DNA from: Paraburkholderia sp. Tr-20389 | GTDB taxonomy: Bacteria > Pseudomonadota > Gammaproteobacteria > Burkholderiales > Burkholderiaceae | Assembly (NCBI RefSeq): GCF_017104565.1 | Contig: NZ_JAAGPD010000027.1 | Span: forward strand, 1 to 64,000 | Reading direction: 5' to 3' | Length of the DNA: 64,000 nt | Shown: piece by piece, positions 1 to 11,173 of the stretch | Layout of the letters: each line of letters opens with the position of its first letter | Numbering within the stretch: the first letter of the stretch is position 1 | Position numbers and translations under genes: made by a program | Notes under the pieces: generated by a model | What the model was told of the DNA's origin: nothing | What the model saw: the letters and a program-made list of their open reading frames with translations, nothing else | Databases searched by the model: none

Positions 1-230
1 TGGGGGCCCGCAGGCAAGAACACGGGCTGGCGGTGTGAGCCCGCTTTCTTTGCTTACTTTCTTTGCGGCGGCAAAGAAAGTAAGTGCCGCCCCGCACAGG
101 GGCAACGCCAGCAAACCAGAAGCAAAAAGCGGATGCCGACGCAGAGCCAAAGCCTCAACGTAAATGCATGAACACCGACATGAATACGCGGATGCCAGCG
201 AAACCAAGGCGCTCGCCAGCGAAAAAACCC
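1..230. repeat. Dispersed hairpin repeat, copy cut by window start
   Basis: This stretch matches the right arm of the repeat block at 29500-29700. It holds a perfect 14-bp stem at 53-84 (CTTACTTTCTTTGC, loop GGCG, reverse complement) and a second hairpin at 89-103 (GCCCC, loop GCACA, GGGGC). After these come degenerate copies of a motif containing GCGGATGCCAGCG. Two adjacent hairpins in an intergenic, multi-copy sequence resemble a REP-like element. I see no credible coding frame in it. Confidence 0.75.
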
Positions 231-274
231 AGAACGACGACCAGCGTCGCAGACATCGAAAAAAGGACCCAGCT

Positions 275-1102
275 ATGTTAATAGCCCAGATCAGCGATCT
301 CCACATCAAGCGCCCGGGCGCACTGGCCTACCGCCGTGTGGACACGGCACCTTATCTGAAACGCTGCGTCGAGCGTCTGAACCAGCTGGACCCACGGCCA
401 GCCGCAGTGGTCATCACCGGCGACCTGGTCGACCAGGGAACCCCGGACCAATACGAACACCTCAAAGCACTGCTAGCGCCGCTGGCCATCCCCTACTACC
501 TGCTGCCAGGCAACCACGACGACCGCGCCAATCTGCGCGCAGCGTTCCCGGACCGCGCAGAACTCCACGCCGGAGGCGACTTCATCCAGTACGCCATCGA
601 CATCGGCCCGCTGCACCTGATCGCACTCGACTCGATGGTCCCCGGCCAAAGCGCCGGCCTGCTCTGCGACGCACGTCTCGCCTGGCTCGAACAGCAACTC
701 GACAAGGCCCGCAACAAGCCCGTGATCGTCGCGCTGCATCATCCGCCGTTCGTGTGCGGCATCGGCCATATGGATGAACTCCGGCTCGACCCGGCATCGG
801 CCGAAAAAATGGCGGCCATCGTCGCGCGGCATCCGAATGTCGAACGCGTGATCTGCGGGCATGTGCATCGGCCGATGTTCGTGCGCTTCGGCGGCACGAT
901 CGCGTCCGCCGTGCCCGCGCCCGCGCATCAGGTCGCGCTCGATCTCCGCGACGATGCGCCGTCCGCCTTCGTGATGGAACCGCCCGCGTTCGCGCTGCAC
1001 CGCTACGACAGCGTGAACGGCCTCATCACGCATCACGGCTATGTCGAAGCGGCCGATGGCCCCTATCCGTTCTACGAACCGGAAGGCACCTTGATCGATT
1101 AA
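275..1102 (+). CDS. CpdA-like metallophosphodiesterase
   Basis: This 275-residue protein belongs to the calcineurin-like metallophosphoesterase superfamily and looks like the 3',5'-cyclic nucleotide phosphodiesterase CpdA group. The dinuclear metal site is complete: D8-x-H10, GD at 49-50, GNHDDR at 79-84, ALHHPP at 153-158 and GHVHRP at 195-200. Length fits the family (about 270). An in-frame upstream start at 164 would lie inside repeat DNA and add unconserved basic residues, so ATG 275 (MLIAQISDLH) is preferred. There is no signal peptide, so it should be cytoplasmic. The substrate could be cAMP or another phosphodiester; the sequence does not decide. Confidence 0.88.
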   Translation: MLIAQISDLHIKRPGALAYRRVDTAPYLKRCVERLNQLDPRPAAVVITGDLVDQGTPDQYEHLKALLAPLAIPYYLLPGNHDDRANLRAAFPDRAELHAGGDFIQYAIDIGPLHLIALDSMVPGQSAGLLCDARLAWLEQQLDKARNKPVIVALHHPPFVCGIGHMDELRLDPASAEKMAAIVARHPNVERVICGHVHRPMFVRFGGTIASAVPAPAHQVALDLRDDAPSAFVMEPPAFALHRYDSVNGLITHHGYVEAADGPYPFYEPEGTLID

Positions 1103-1235
1103 GTCCGCACGAGCGCGCCACGACGGCCCAGCAAGCGAAAACAGGACGGCGGCAGCGCCCAGCACGATCCGCCCCGCTCCGGTATGATCGGCACGCTCGA
1201 CTCTCTCCCGCCGGTCTCGTGCCGGCCGCCGCATC

Positions 1236-2450
1236 ATGCCCACACCCGACACCCACCCTGCCGCGTCCGACCGCTCGCTGCGCGGCCTTCTTCTGCTGCT
1301 CGCGACCATCGCAGGCGTGTCCGTCGCGAACATCTACTACAACCAGCCGCTGCTCGACGACTTCCGCCAGTCGTTTCCGCAAAGCGCATCGTGGATCGGC
1401 GTCGTGCCATCGATGACGCAACTCGGCTACGCGGCGGGCATGCTGCTGCTCGCGCCGCTCGGCGACCGCTTCGACCGGCGCACGCTCATCCTGCTGCAGA
1501 TCGCGGGCCTCTGCATCGCCCTGCTGTGCGCCGCCGTCGCGCCAAATCTTTCCGTGCTCGTGATCGCGAGCCTCGCGATCGGCGTGCTCGCGACGATCGC
1601 GCAACAGGCCGTGCCCTTCTCCGCCGAACTCGCGCCGCCGTCGCAACGCGGTCATGCCGTCGGCACCGTGATGAGCGGACTGCTGCTCGGCATCCTGCTC
1701 GCGCGCACGGCGGCCGGCTTCGTCGGTCAGTACCTCGGTTGGCGTGCCGTGTTCGGCGCGTCGATTCTTGCGCTGATCGTGCTGGCCGTCGTCATCCTGT
1801 CGAAGCTGCCGCACAGCAAGCCGACCTCGACGCTCGGCTACGGCAAGCTGATCGGTTCGATGTGGCATCTCGCCGTCGAATTGCGCGGCCTGCGCGAAGC
1901 GTCGCTGACGGGCGCTGCGCTGTTCGCCGCATTCAGCCTGTTCTGGTCGACGCTCGCGCTGCTGCTCGCGGGCGCACCGTTCCACTACGGGCCGCAAGCG
2001 GCGGGACTGTTCGGCATCGTCGGCGCGGGCGGCGCGATGGCGGCGCCCATCGCGGGCAAGTTCGCCGACCGGCGCGGGCCGCGTGCCATCGTGTCGCTGT
2101 CGATCGCACTGGCGGCCATCTCGTTCGTCGTATTCGCGGTATCGGGCACGAGCCTCGTCGGTCTGGTGATCGGTGTGATCGTGCTCGACGTCGGCGTGCA
2201 GGCCGCGCAGATCTCGAACCAGTCGCGCATCTACGCGTTGAAACCGGAAGCGCGCAGCCGCGTGAACACGGTGTTCATGGTCTGCTATTTCATCGGCGGC
2301 GCGGCGGGATCGGCTGTCGGTGCATTCGTGTGGCCGCTGTTCGGTTGGGTCGGTGTGAGCATCGCGGGTCTGGTGTTCACGATGCTCGCCGGCCTCAATC
2401 ATCTGCGCGGACGTCCCGAGCCGCTGAAGGCCTCCGGCGCAGCGGACTGA
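1236..2450 (+). CDS. MFS transporter
   Basis: This is a 404-residue major facilitator protein with about twelve hydrophobic segments. After a short N-terminus comes the phrase NIYYNQPLL in the first helix region, typical of a bacterial MFS drug/metabolite exporter subgroup. GDRFDRR, the loop 2-3 signature, is near residue 80, and a second-half equivalent (GKFADRRGPR) is near 270. It is probably an inner-membrane, proton-coupled exporter of unknown substrate. It converges with the response-regulator pair on its right. The start at 1236 directly precedes the conserved body. Confidence 0.88.
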   Translation: MPTPDTHPAASDRSLRGLLLLLATIAGVSVANIYYNQPLLDDFRQSFPQSASWIGVVPSMTQLGYAAGMLLLAPLGDRFDRRTLILLQIAGLCIALLCAAVAPNLSVLVIASLAIGVLATIAQQAVPFSAELAPPSQRGHAVGTVMSGLLLGILLARTAAGFVGQYLGWRAVFGASILALIVLAVVILSKLPHSKPTSTLGYGKLIGSMWHLAVELRGLREASLTGAALFAAFSLFWSTLALLLAGAPFHYGPQAAGLFGIVGAGGAMAAPIAGKFADRRGPRAIVSLSIALAAISFVVFAVSGTSLVGLVIGVIVLDVGVQAAQISNQSRIYALKPEARSRVNTVFMVCYFIGGAAGSAVGAFVWPLFGWVGVSIAGLVFTMLAGLNHLRGRPEPLKASGAAD

Positions 2451-2488
2451 TTGCCGCCAACGCACGCACGCGAATCATCCGTCCCGGC

Positions 2489-2956
2489 TTATCGTTCGTC
2501 CAGACGCGCCTGCGCATATTCGTGCAGCGCGTCGAGCACCCGGTCGAACTCGAAGGACTTGTCGTAGAAGTGCCGCACGCCGTACTGCTGGCAGCGCTCG
2601 CGATAAGCAGGCAGCGCATGGTTGGTCAGCACGGCGGCGAAGGTCGACTCGATCAGGCCTTCCTTTTGCATATAGGCAAGCACGGGCACGCTCGATCCGC
2701 CCTTCAGCTGCAGATCGACGATCACGGCATCGAACGCTTCACCGTCCAAGAGCGCGATCGCCTCGTCGGCGGACTCGGCCTGCGCGGACACCTGCATCAG
2801 ACCTGACGCGTCGATCGCCTCGACGATGCTGCGCCGGATCAGCGGCGAATCCTCGATCAGCAGCACACGCAGCGGCGCGTGGCCGGGATCGTCGTGTGCG
2901 GTGGCGGAGTCGGGGTTCATCGGTGGCGTTCCATGCGCGGGTCGTCGAACCGTCAT
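2489..2956 (-). CDS. Receiver-only response regulator
   Basis: This 155-residue protein is essentially one CheY-like receiver domain. It has the acidic pocket (LLIEDSPLIR), a phospho-acceptor Asp in VIVDLQLKGG and the conserved Lys in FYDKS, with no output domain. Its ATG overlaps the stop of the upstream LuxR-type regulator as ATGA, which implies translational coupling; an internal Met at 2920 is an alternative start. Being coupled to a DNA-binding regulator near an orphan-looking histidine kinase, it could act as a phosphate sink or adaptor in the same phosphorelay. Confidence 0.85.
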   Translation of the reverse strand: MTVRRPAHGTPPMNPDSATAHDDPGHAPLRVLLIEDSPLIRRSIVEAIDASGLMQVSAQAESADEAIALLDGEAFDAVIVDLQLKGGSSVPVLAYMQKEGLIESTFAAVLTNHALPAYRERCQQYGVRHFYDKSFEFDRVLDALHEYAQARLDER

Positions 2957-3597
2957 TCGATCAAGCCATTCTTGATCGCGTAGTACGTGATGTCCGCATT
3001 GTTCGTCATGTGCATTTTCTCGAGCACGCGCGCGCGGTACGTGCTGACCGTCTTCACCGACAGATGCAGTTCGTCAGCGATGTCGGTCGGAATCTGCCCG
3101 GACGCGAGCTTGCAGAAAATCTGGAATTCGCGCTCCGACAACAGCTCATGCGGATGTGAAGTCGCGGGTCTGTCGAGACTGTTCGCGAGCGTATCGGCGA
3201 CGGCCTCCGACAGATAGCGATGCCCGCGCGCGACCGAGCGGATCGCGCGCACGATCTCGTCGGGCTCGCAATCCTTGTTCAGATAACCGTTCGCGCCCGC
3301 GCGCAGCAGGTTGATCGCGTACTGGCTCTCCGGATAGCCGGAGAGGATCAGCACGTTCTGCTCGGGACGCAGCTGACGGATCACACGCAACGTGTCGATG
3401 CCGTTCTTGTCGGGCATCGCGATATCGAGCAGCACGACGTCGAACGGGTCGCCGTCCTGCTGCTCGCGCACGAGGCGTATCGTCTCGTCGCCCGTTGCCG
3501 CTTCCGCCGCGACGCACATGTCCGGCTCGTCGGCAACGAACTGCCTGAATCCGCCCCGGACGATCGCGTGATCGTCCGCTATCAGCACTCGAATCAT
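2953..3597 (-). CDS. NarL/LuxR-family response regulator
   Basis: This is a 214-residue two-component regulator. An N-terminal receiver has acidic residues D8-D9 and phospho-acceptor D58 in DVVLLDIAMPDKNG. A C-terminal LuxR-type helix-turn-helix begins around residue 148 (LSEREFQIFCKLASG, then KTVSTYRARVLEKM). The start at 3597 gives MIRVLIADDH, the family norm; the upstream in-frame start at 3660 adds unconserved sequence. It is translationally coupled to the following receiver protein. The likely partner is the HisKA_3 kinase at 4982-6472, because NarL-type regulators pair with that kinase class; this pairing is inferred from proximity. Confidence 0.9.
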   Translation of the reverse strand: MIRVLIADDHAIVRGGFRQFVADEPDMCVAAEAATGDETIRLVREQQDGDPFDVVLLDIAMPDKNGIDTLRVIRQLRPEQNVLILSGYPESQYAINLLRAGANGYLNKDCEPDEIVRAIRSVARGHRYLSEAVADTLANSLDRPATSHPHELLSEREFQIFCKLASGQIPTDIADELHLSVKTVSTYRARVLEKMHMTNNADITYYAIKNGLIE

Positions 3598-3706
3598 CGT
3601 TCGTGTTTGACGCAGTGTAGAGAGCAAGGAAGCGCCGACGGCCGAACGCGCGGCGGCCACAGATGCATGCCGCCCGGCGCGTTCGCGTCACGCGTAACAC
3701 ATCCGC

Positions 3707-4252
3707 CTATTCGCGGCCCGTCAGCAGATCGGCCATGTCGTCCGCATGCTCTTCCTCGACGGCCAGAATCTCCTCGAACAGACGCCGCGTCGTCACGTCG
3801 CCGTCGCCGAGGTAACGGATGATTTCGCGGTACGTGTCGATTGCGATGCGCTCCGCGATCAGGTTCTCCCGAATCATGTCGGTCAGTCCGTTGCCTTCCT
3901 TGTATTCGGAATGCGAGCGCGCCGTCAGACTGTTCGGCGCAAAATCGGGCTCGCCGCCCAGCTGCACGATACGCGCGGCGAGCGTATCCGCGTGACCCTG
4001 CTCTTCATTCGCGTGCTCGAGAAACTCCTGCGCAACCGCTTCCGAATTGATGCCCTTCGCCATGAAGTAGTGGCGCTTGTAGCGCAGCGTGCAGACCAGT
4101 TCCGTGGCGAGCGCGCCGTTGAGCAGCTTGAGCACGGTATCGCGGTCCGCGCCGTAGGTCGACGTGACGGGACCTTCGTCCATATCCTTGCGGGCCTGTT
4201 GACGAATCCGTTCGAGATCCATCACGAACTCGCCTTTCGATGACTTCGACAT
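3707..4252 (-). CDS. Ferritin-like diiron protein (bacterioferritin type)
   Basis: This 181-residue four-helix-bundle ferritin-like protein has recognisable diiron ligands: Glu in ALATELVC, Glu/His in EFLEHANEEQGHAD, Glu in ENLIAERIA and Glu/His in AVEEEHADDM. It resembles bacterioferritin/Dps-like proteins that oxidise and store iron or remove peroxide. The N-terminus is polar and there is no signal peptide. A Shine-Dalgarno AAGGAG lies about 8 bases before ATG 4252. With two DUF1328 mini-proteins upstream and two-component genes around it, it fits a general stress locus. Confidence 0.88.
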   Translation of the reverse strand: MSKSSKGEFVMDLERIRQQARKDMDEGPVTSTYGADRDTVLKLLNGALATELVCTLRYKRHYFMAKGINSEAVAQEFLEHANEEQGHADTLAARIVQLGGEPDFAPNSLTARSHSEYKEGNGLTDMIRENLIAERIAIDTYREIIRYLGDGDVTTRRLFEEILAVEEEHADDMADLLTGRE

Positions 4253-4346
4253 TGACTGACTCCTTGTACCGGTATTGTGGGAATCGCACGCTGCCGCCCG
4301 CTATGCTGCGCGGCGTGCCGGCGTGCGCCGTGGCGTGAAGCGTCCG

Positions 4347-4508
4347 CTATGTCCGGAACACGCCGAGCAGCAGCGTGACGACGAACACGACCAGAAAGAT
4401 GTAGAACAGGATCTTCGCTATTTCGGCGGCGCCGGCAGCAATGCCGGTGAAGCCGAACACGGCGGCGATGATCGCGATCACGAAGAACACGAGTGCGTAA
4501 TGCAGCAT
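4347..4508 (-). CDS. DUF1328 small membrane protein (copy 1)
   Basis: This 53-residue protein is almost all membrane: [20 protein letters not shown] begins it, and a [14 protein letters not shown] turn precedes a second helix. That is the DUF1328 (YtjA-like) pattern of two short transmembrane helices around a Gly/Ala-rich hinge. ATG 4508 is chosen because the family starts with MLxxA; longer in-frame starts add charged, unconserved sequence. Function of the family is unknown, though members are often stress- or stationary-phase-associated. Confidence 0.85.
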   Translation of the reverse strand: MLHYALVFFVIAIIAAVFGFTGIAAGAAEIAKILFYIFLVVFVVTLLLGVFRT

Positions 4509-4607
4509 GACGACGGTCCTCCCTGTTTGAGCGATGTGCTTGCGCTGAGCGGTGTGCTTGCGCGGCTCCGTTGAACGGTCCGCTACCAACGTTGCCGTCG
4601 GTCGTCG

Positions 4608-4784
4608 CTAATCGACTATCTTTTTCGTCACGACGAAGCCGAGCACGAGGAACACGACGCACAGGATCAGGAACAGCACGAACAGGAACTTCGCGATAGC
4701 CGCCGCGCCTGCCGCAATGCCCGTAAATCCGAGCAGCCCCGCGATCACCGCGATCACGGCAAAGAACAACGCCCACTTGAGCAT
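4608..4784 (-). CDS. DUF1328 small membrane protein (copy 2)
   Basis: This is a second, 58-residue DUF1328 protein beginning [20 protein letters not shown], with the hinge [14 protein letters not shown] and a short basic tail ending VTKKIVD. It lies about 100 bp upstream of the first copy on the same strand, and the two share the whole hinge and helix layout, so this is a tandem duplication that has diverged. A GGGAGG ribosome-binding site precedes ATG 4784. No function is known; membrane location is clear from the sequence. Confidence 0.85.
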   Translation of the reverse strand: MLKWALFFAVIAVIAGLLGFTGIAAGAAAIAKFLFVLFLILCVVFLVLGFVVTKKIVD

Positions 4785-4981
4785 GATGGCAACCTCCCTG
4801 GCTGATGTGTGGCGAATGGAACGCTAACCTTCATCGTAGGGAGCAGTTTGCGTACCCGCATTCGGGCGCGCGCTGTTTTTCATGTGGGAATCCGCCGACA
4901 CCCGCTTTCGGCCGGCCTTCCGGCGCGTCGTCACGAACGCAAGCGCGCCGCATGACGCTACACTGTCGATGACTTCATGGC

Positions 4982-6472
4982 ATGGAGATGGCAGTGTCAG
5001 GTGAAGCTCGAACGGGAGCCGACGCACGACTCGCGACCAGGTTGTCCAACTGGATGCACGAGCGCAGCTGGGCGATCGCGATGACGGTCGCGATCGTCAT
5101 CACGTGCGGCGGTCTCGTCATTCTCGAAACGGCGCGGCAGCGTATCGCATCGGAATACGAAGCGGCCCTCGAAGCGCGCGGCGTGAGCATGCAACTGGGC
5201 GAACTCGACGGGCATCTCGCACGGTTGCAGGCGCACGAAAGCCGTTTTCTTCTGACGACCGGCGACGGCGACGCACGTGACTACTGCGCGAGTGCAGCGG
5301 ATATCCACCGCAACATTCGCTCGCTCGATGCATATTTCAGGCGCGCCGCCGACAGTGCCGAGTTGGCCAGCTTCACGCAGATTGCCGCGCTGATCGACGC
5401 GCGCATCGGCAGCGGCGCACAGGCTCTGCAACACGCTTCGCCCCATCCACTCGATCTCGCCGCGTGCGGCAGCGCAACGCCGAAGAATGGCGTCGACGCG
5501 TCGCTCGTGACGAGCACGCTCGCCTTGCTGCGCGACAACGAAGAACGCCGCGCGCAACGCGCGCTCGATGCGAGCCGCGCCGACCAGCGCGTATCGACGC
5601 TGGTCGCGGCGGGCCTGTCGGCGCTCAACATCGTGTTGTTCATCCTGCTGTTCCGCAACCTGGGCCTCCAGCTCGACAGCCAGGCGCGCGCGCAGAAACA
5701 GTTGATCACGCAGCAGGAAGAACTCGATCGCCTCGTCAACGAGCGCACGCGGCAACTCGAAGCGTTGGGCTGGCATCTGCAGGCCGTCAGCGAAAACGAA
5801 AAGACCCAGCTCGCGCGCGAACTGCACGACGAACTCGGGGCCATTCTCACGGCGAGCAAGATGGACGTCGCGTGGGCACGCCGCAAACTGCAGGCGGCCG
5901 ATCCCGTCGTCGCGGAGAAACTGACACGCGCGCTCGCGACGCTCGATCAGGGCATCGCGCTCAAGCGCCGCATCATCGAAGACATGCGGCCGACGGTGCT
6001 CGCGAATTTCGGCCTCGTCACCGCGCTGCGCACGCTCGGCGACGAAGCCGCGCAACGCAACGGCTGGGTGCTCGACCTGCATCTGCCCGACGACGAACTG
6101 CATCTCGACGAACAGGTCGAGATCGCGCTGTTCCGCGTCGCGCAGGAGTCGCTGACCAACGCAGCGAAGTACGCGCACGCGACGCAGATCACGATCGCGC
6201 TGAGCGCGGGCCACGGCGAAGTGGCGCTGCATATCGCCGACAACGGCATCGGCATCCTGCCCGGCGATCTGACGCGCACGCATACGCACGGGCTGATGGG
6301 CATGCGCCAGCGCGTGGCCGCGCGCGGCGGACGTTTCGATATCCGGCGCGGCGAACTGCACGGTACGGATATTCGCGTCGTGCTGCCCGTGCCGACCGTC
6401 GGCGTGACGCCTGAGTTGCAACCGCGCGAGCCTGACACGTCCGTCGGACAGGCGCCCCTCGAACGTCTTTGA
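4982..6472 (+). CDS. HisKA_3 sensor histidine kinase
   Basis: This 496-residue membrane kinase has a transmembrane helix at about 31-48, a helical periplasmic sensor of about 150 residues resembling CHASE3, a second helix at about 205-226 and a coiled-coil linker. The HisKA_3 dimerisation/phosphoacceptor domain carries ARELHDELG with phospho-acceptor H282. A HATPase_c domain follows with the N-box (SLTNAAKYAHA) and the G-box IADNGIGI. HisKA_3 kinases phosphorylate NarL/LuxR-type regulators; one lies just to the left on the opposite strand. ATG 4982 and ATG 4988 are both possible starts. Confidence 0.9.
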   Translation: MEMAVSGEARTGADARLATRLSNWMHERSWAIAMTVAIVITCGGLVILETARQRIASEYEAALEARGVSMQLGELDGHLARLQAHESRFLLTTGDGDARDYCASAADIHRNIRSLDAYFRRAADSAELASFTQIAALIDARIGSGAQALQHASPHPLDLAACGSATPKNGVDASLVTSTLALLRDNEERRAQRALDASRADQRVSTLVAAGLSALNIVLFILLFRNLGLQLDSQARAQKQLITQQEELDRLVNERTRQLEALGWHLQAVSENEKTQLARELHDELGAILTASKMDVAWARRKLQAADPVVAEKLTRALATLDQGIALKRRIIEDMRPTVLANFGLVTALRTLGDEAAQRNGWVLDLHLPDDELHLDEQVEIALFRVAQESLTNAAKYAHATQITIALSAGHGEVALHIADNGIGILPGDLTRTHTHGLMGMRQRVAARGGRFDIRRGELHGTDIRVVLPVPTVGVTPELQPREPDTSVGQAPLERL

Positions 6473-6690
6473 GATAGCGTGTGCCGTCCTCGCCGCACCG
6501 CGTAGGATTGCGCCGACAAGAAAATCGTCGCGTCTCCGACAGCATCGCGGCAACGCGTCTCTTACCATGAAATCAGACCGGATCGGCTGGCGCAATGCCC
6601 CGGTCGGACGACAGGACGCGCATGACGCGCGAATCGATCGAAGCATCCGTCGAATATTCCTTCGAATATTCCTGAAAAGGGAGAAGACTC

Positions 6691-6828
6691 ATGACACGAT
6701 TTATCGCACTCCTGCTGCTCGCGGGCACCACGCTGATCGCCGCCTGCAACACGATGGCCGGCGCAGGCCAGGACATCTCGAAGGGCGGCAACGCCATCAC
6801 GAACTCGGCCGAAAAACATTCGGACTGA
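6691..6828 (+). CDS. Entericidin-type small lipoprotein
   Basis: This 45-residue lipoprotein starts MTRFIALLLLAGTTLIAAC, so the lipobox Cys is residue 19. The mature peptide (NTMAGAGQDISKGGNAITNS) matches the entericidin EcnA/EcnB family. In Escherichia coli these are small envelope lipoproteins; EcnB is stationary-phase-induced and bacteriolytic, with EcnA as antidote. Only one member is present here, so toxin/antidote roles cannot be assigned. The Shine-Dalgarno AAGGGAG is well placed, and a strong terminator follows at 6876. Confidence 0.87.
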   Translation: MTRFIALLLLAGTTLIAACNTMAGAGQDISKGGNAITNSAEKHSD

Positions 6829-6875
6829 ATCCAAAGCCATTCCGCCGATTCGATCCGGTTCATCACGTACTGCAA

Positions 6876-6905
6876 GCCGCCGCGTCTAACGCGGCGGTTT
6901 TTTTT
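6876..6905 (+). terminator. Rho-independent terminator after entericidin
   Basis: CCGCCGCG and CGCGGCGG form an 8-bp stem around the loop TCTAA, followed by eight T residues on the plus strand. Confidence 0.9.
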
Positions 6906-6922
6906 CGCCGACGCCAAACAGA

Positions 6923-6950
6923 ACGGCGGCTCATTTGCATGAGCCGCCGT
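6923..6950 (-). terminator. Hairpin downstream of the DUF4397 gene
   Basis: ACGGCGGCTCAT and its exact reverse complement form a 12-bp stem with loop TTGC, extendable by flanking GAAC/GTTC-type pairing. It lies 50 bp past the stop of the minus-strand DUF4397 gene. There is no T tract directly after it, so intrinsic termination is plausible but not certain. Confidence 0.55.
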
Positions 6951-6999
6951 GCCGTTCCCCCTGCTACTGCTTTTTATCGGGCCTTGTCGTCTGTATTCG

Positions 7000-7788
7000 T
7001 TATTGGCCGTTCAACGTATTCGTCAATTCGAGCGCGGGTTGCGAGGTGTTGCCCCCCTGTGCGACCAGCAGGTGGATCTGGTTCGGCAGCAACTGGGTGA
7101 GCACGCCGCCGATCGGCACCGACGTCACCAGCCAGTCCGCGTTGTTCGCGAGATCGAACGAGTTCGACTGGAAGATCGGCGTCTTGCTGCCCGCCGTCGT
7201 CGCAATCAGCACATACGTGCCGCCCGATACATAGACGGAATCCTGACCGCTCGCGGGCACCGCGTTCTTGTACGACACGCCCGCCAGCGTCGGACTCGCG
7301 CTCGATATGTTGGTGTTGTTCGACGGCACCAGATACAGGTCGAGGTTCGAGGCATTCAGCGAGGCGTTGAAGCCACGCACGCGCGCGCTGCCCGACAGCA
7401 ACCCCTTGTCGAACGGATCGTCGATCAGGCCGATATCCGCGCCCGACGCACCCGGCACCGCGATCACCGTGTATTCGTGACCCTTCGCGACATCCGGAAA
7501 CGAACCACTTGCCAGCGGCGTCGTGCTGCCCGCAGTCGCATAAGCAACCGTGGTCGCACCCGTGTTGATATTCGCGAAGTTGGTCACGTTCTTGTACGCG
7601 ATGTTCTTCTGCAACGCGCTGCCGTTGACGAGGAAGTCGACCGTCGGCCCGCTCGGAATCGCGTGCACGAAATGGATCAACGGATTCTGCAAGCCAAGCT
7701 CCTTGCCGACGTCGTTCGAACCTCCGCCGCACGCCGATACCAGCGCGGCTGCCCCGACGAGCGCCGCAATCGTTCTGATCGTTTTCAT
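7000..7788 (-). CDS. DUF4397 domain lipoprotein
   Basis: This 262-residue exported lipoprotein has the signal MKTIRTIAALVGAAALVSAC with lipobox Cys20. The mature part contains two DUF4397-like repeats: one starts at IHFVHAIPSGPTVDFLVNG, a second around VRGFNASLNASNLDLYLV. DUF4397 domains are beta-rich, extracytoplasmic and of unknown function. ATG 7788 follows GAGAGGTGG and matches the signal peptide; the in-frame upstream start at 7932 has no such support. It is probably anchored to the inner leaflet of the outer membrane. Confidence 0.85.
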   Translation of the reverse strand: MKTIRTIAALVGAAALVSACGGGSNDVGKELGLQNPLIHFVHAIPSGPTVDFLVNGSALQKNIAYKNVTNFANINTGATTVAYATAGSTTPLASGSFPDVAKGHEYTVIAVPGASGADIGLIDDPFDKGLLSGSARVRGFNASLNASNLDLYLVPSNNTNISSASPTLAGVSYKNAVPASGQDSVYVSGGTYVLIATTAGSKTPIFQSNSFDLANNADWLVTSVPIGGVLTQLLPNQIHLLVAQGGNTSQPALELTNTLNGQ

Positions 7789-10213
<2,425 letters not shown>

Positions 10214-10252
10214 TTCTTCGCGGCGGCGCCATCGCCGCTGCCGTCCTGCCGC

Positions 10253-11173
10253 TTATGCCGGCTTGCCGCGCCGCCGGTAGTCGAACCAGAACGACAGCCC
10301 GACGCTCGCCAGAATCACGCCCGTCGCGATCACGGTCGAGCGCGTCACGGGTTCGCCGAGCAGCAGCGCCCCCAGCGCCACCGCGACGACCGGGTTCACG
10401 TACATGCACGAACTCGCGATGATCGGGCTCGTATGCCGGATCAGAAAGCCGTACGCGACGTAGGCGGCCATCGTGCCGATCAGCATCAGATACAGGAACG
10501 CGAGCATCGGCAGGAAGTGCAGGTCCATCATCCGCTCGCCCGACACCCACGCGACCATCGTCGACATCGCGCCACCCAGTCCGATCTGGAGCGAAGTCGA
10601 CAGAAACAGGTCCGACGGCAGCTTCAGGCGCGACGCGAGGTGCGCGCCGCCCGCCCAGAACAGCGCGCCGCAAAGGATCGCGAGACTGCCGCCCGCCGAG
10701 CCTTGGGTCTGGTCGCCGTGGCTGAGAATCGCAATGCCCACCAGCCCGAGTCCGACGGCGAACCATTCGCCCCTGGCGATCTTGCGCCCCGCAATGGCCG
10801 CGATGACGGTCGCGAAGAGCGGCACAGTCGCGACCATCACGGCTGCCGTGCCCGTGCCGACGGTACGCATCCCGTACGCGAGCATGCCGCTCGACAAGCC
10901 CACCAGCATCGTGCCGACCAGCCCGGCATTGCGGATTTCCGTCAGCGGCGGCCAGACGGGCTTGCGGCGCATCGCGAAGATGAACAGCCCCACGCCGGCG
11001 AAGAAATTCCGCAATCCCGACATCAGGAGCGGCGGGAACGAACCGAGCGCGACGTGCACGGCGAGATAGGTCGAGCCCCAGACGATATACACGACGCCGA
11101 GCGCGAGCGCGATCTGTCCGCCATGCGATTGCGGCAACCGGAACGGAAAACGGTCAGGAAGGTTGAACGCCAC
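10253..11173 (-). CDS. EamA/DMT family transporter
   Basis: This is a ten-helix drug/metabolite transporter of about 306 residues with two EamA repeats; the first begins near VVYIVWGSTYLAVHVA, the YedA-like phrase. It probably exports a metabolite, identity unknown. The start is chosen at GTG 11173 (VAFNLPDRFPFRLPQ), preceded by GGTGGG, because that gives the usual family length. The open frame continues upstream to 11491 but that extension is Arg/Pro/Cys-rich and unlike a transporter. The C-terminus is basic (YRRRGKPA). Confidence 0.82.
   Translation of the reverse strand: MAFNLPDRFPFRLPQSHGGQIALALGVVYIVWGSTYLAVHVALGSFPPLLMSGLRNFFAGVGLFIFAMRRKPVWPPLTEIRNAGLVGTMLVGLSSGMLAYGMRTVGTGTAAVMVATVPLFATVIAAIAGRKIARGEWFAVGLGLVGIAILSHGDQTQGSAGGSLAILCGALFWAGGAHLASRLKLPSDLFLSTSLQIGLGGAMSTMVAWVSGERMMDLHFLPMLAFLYLMLIGTMAAYVAYGFLIRHTSPIIASSCMYVNPVVAVALGALLLGEPVTRSTVIATGVILASVGLSFWFDYRRRGKPA

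Noticed and set aside
1026-2465. 479-codon minus-strand frame opposite the MFS gene
   Set aside because: Composition (Arg, Ala, Asp, Glu, Gln) is typical of antisense frames in this genome; no family resemblance.
4997-6646. 549-codon minus-strand frame opposite the histidine kinase
   Set aside because: Antisense shadow with no domain; the kinase motifs are on the plus strand.
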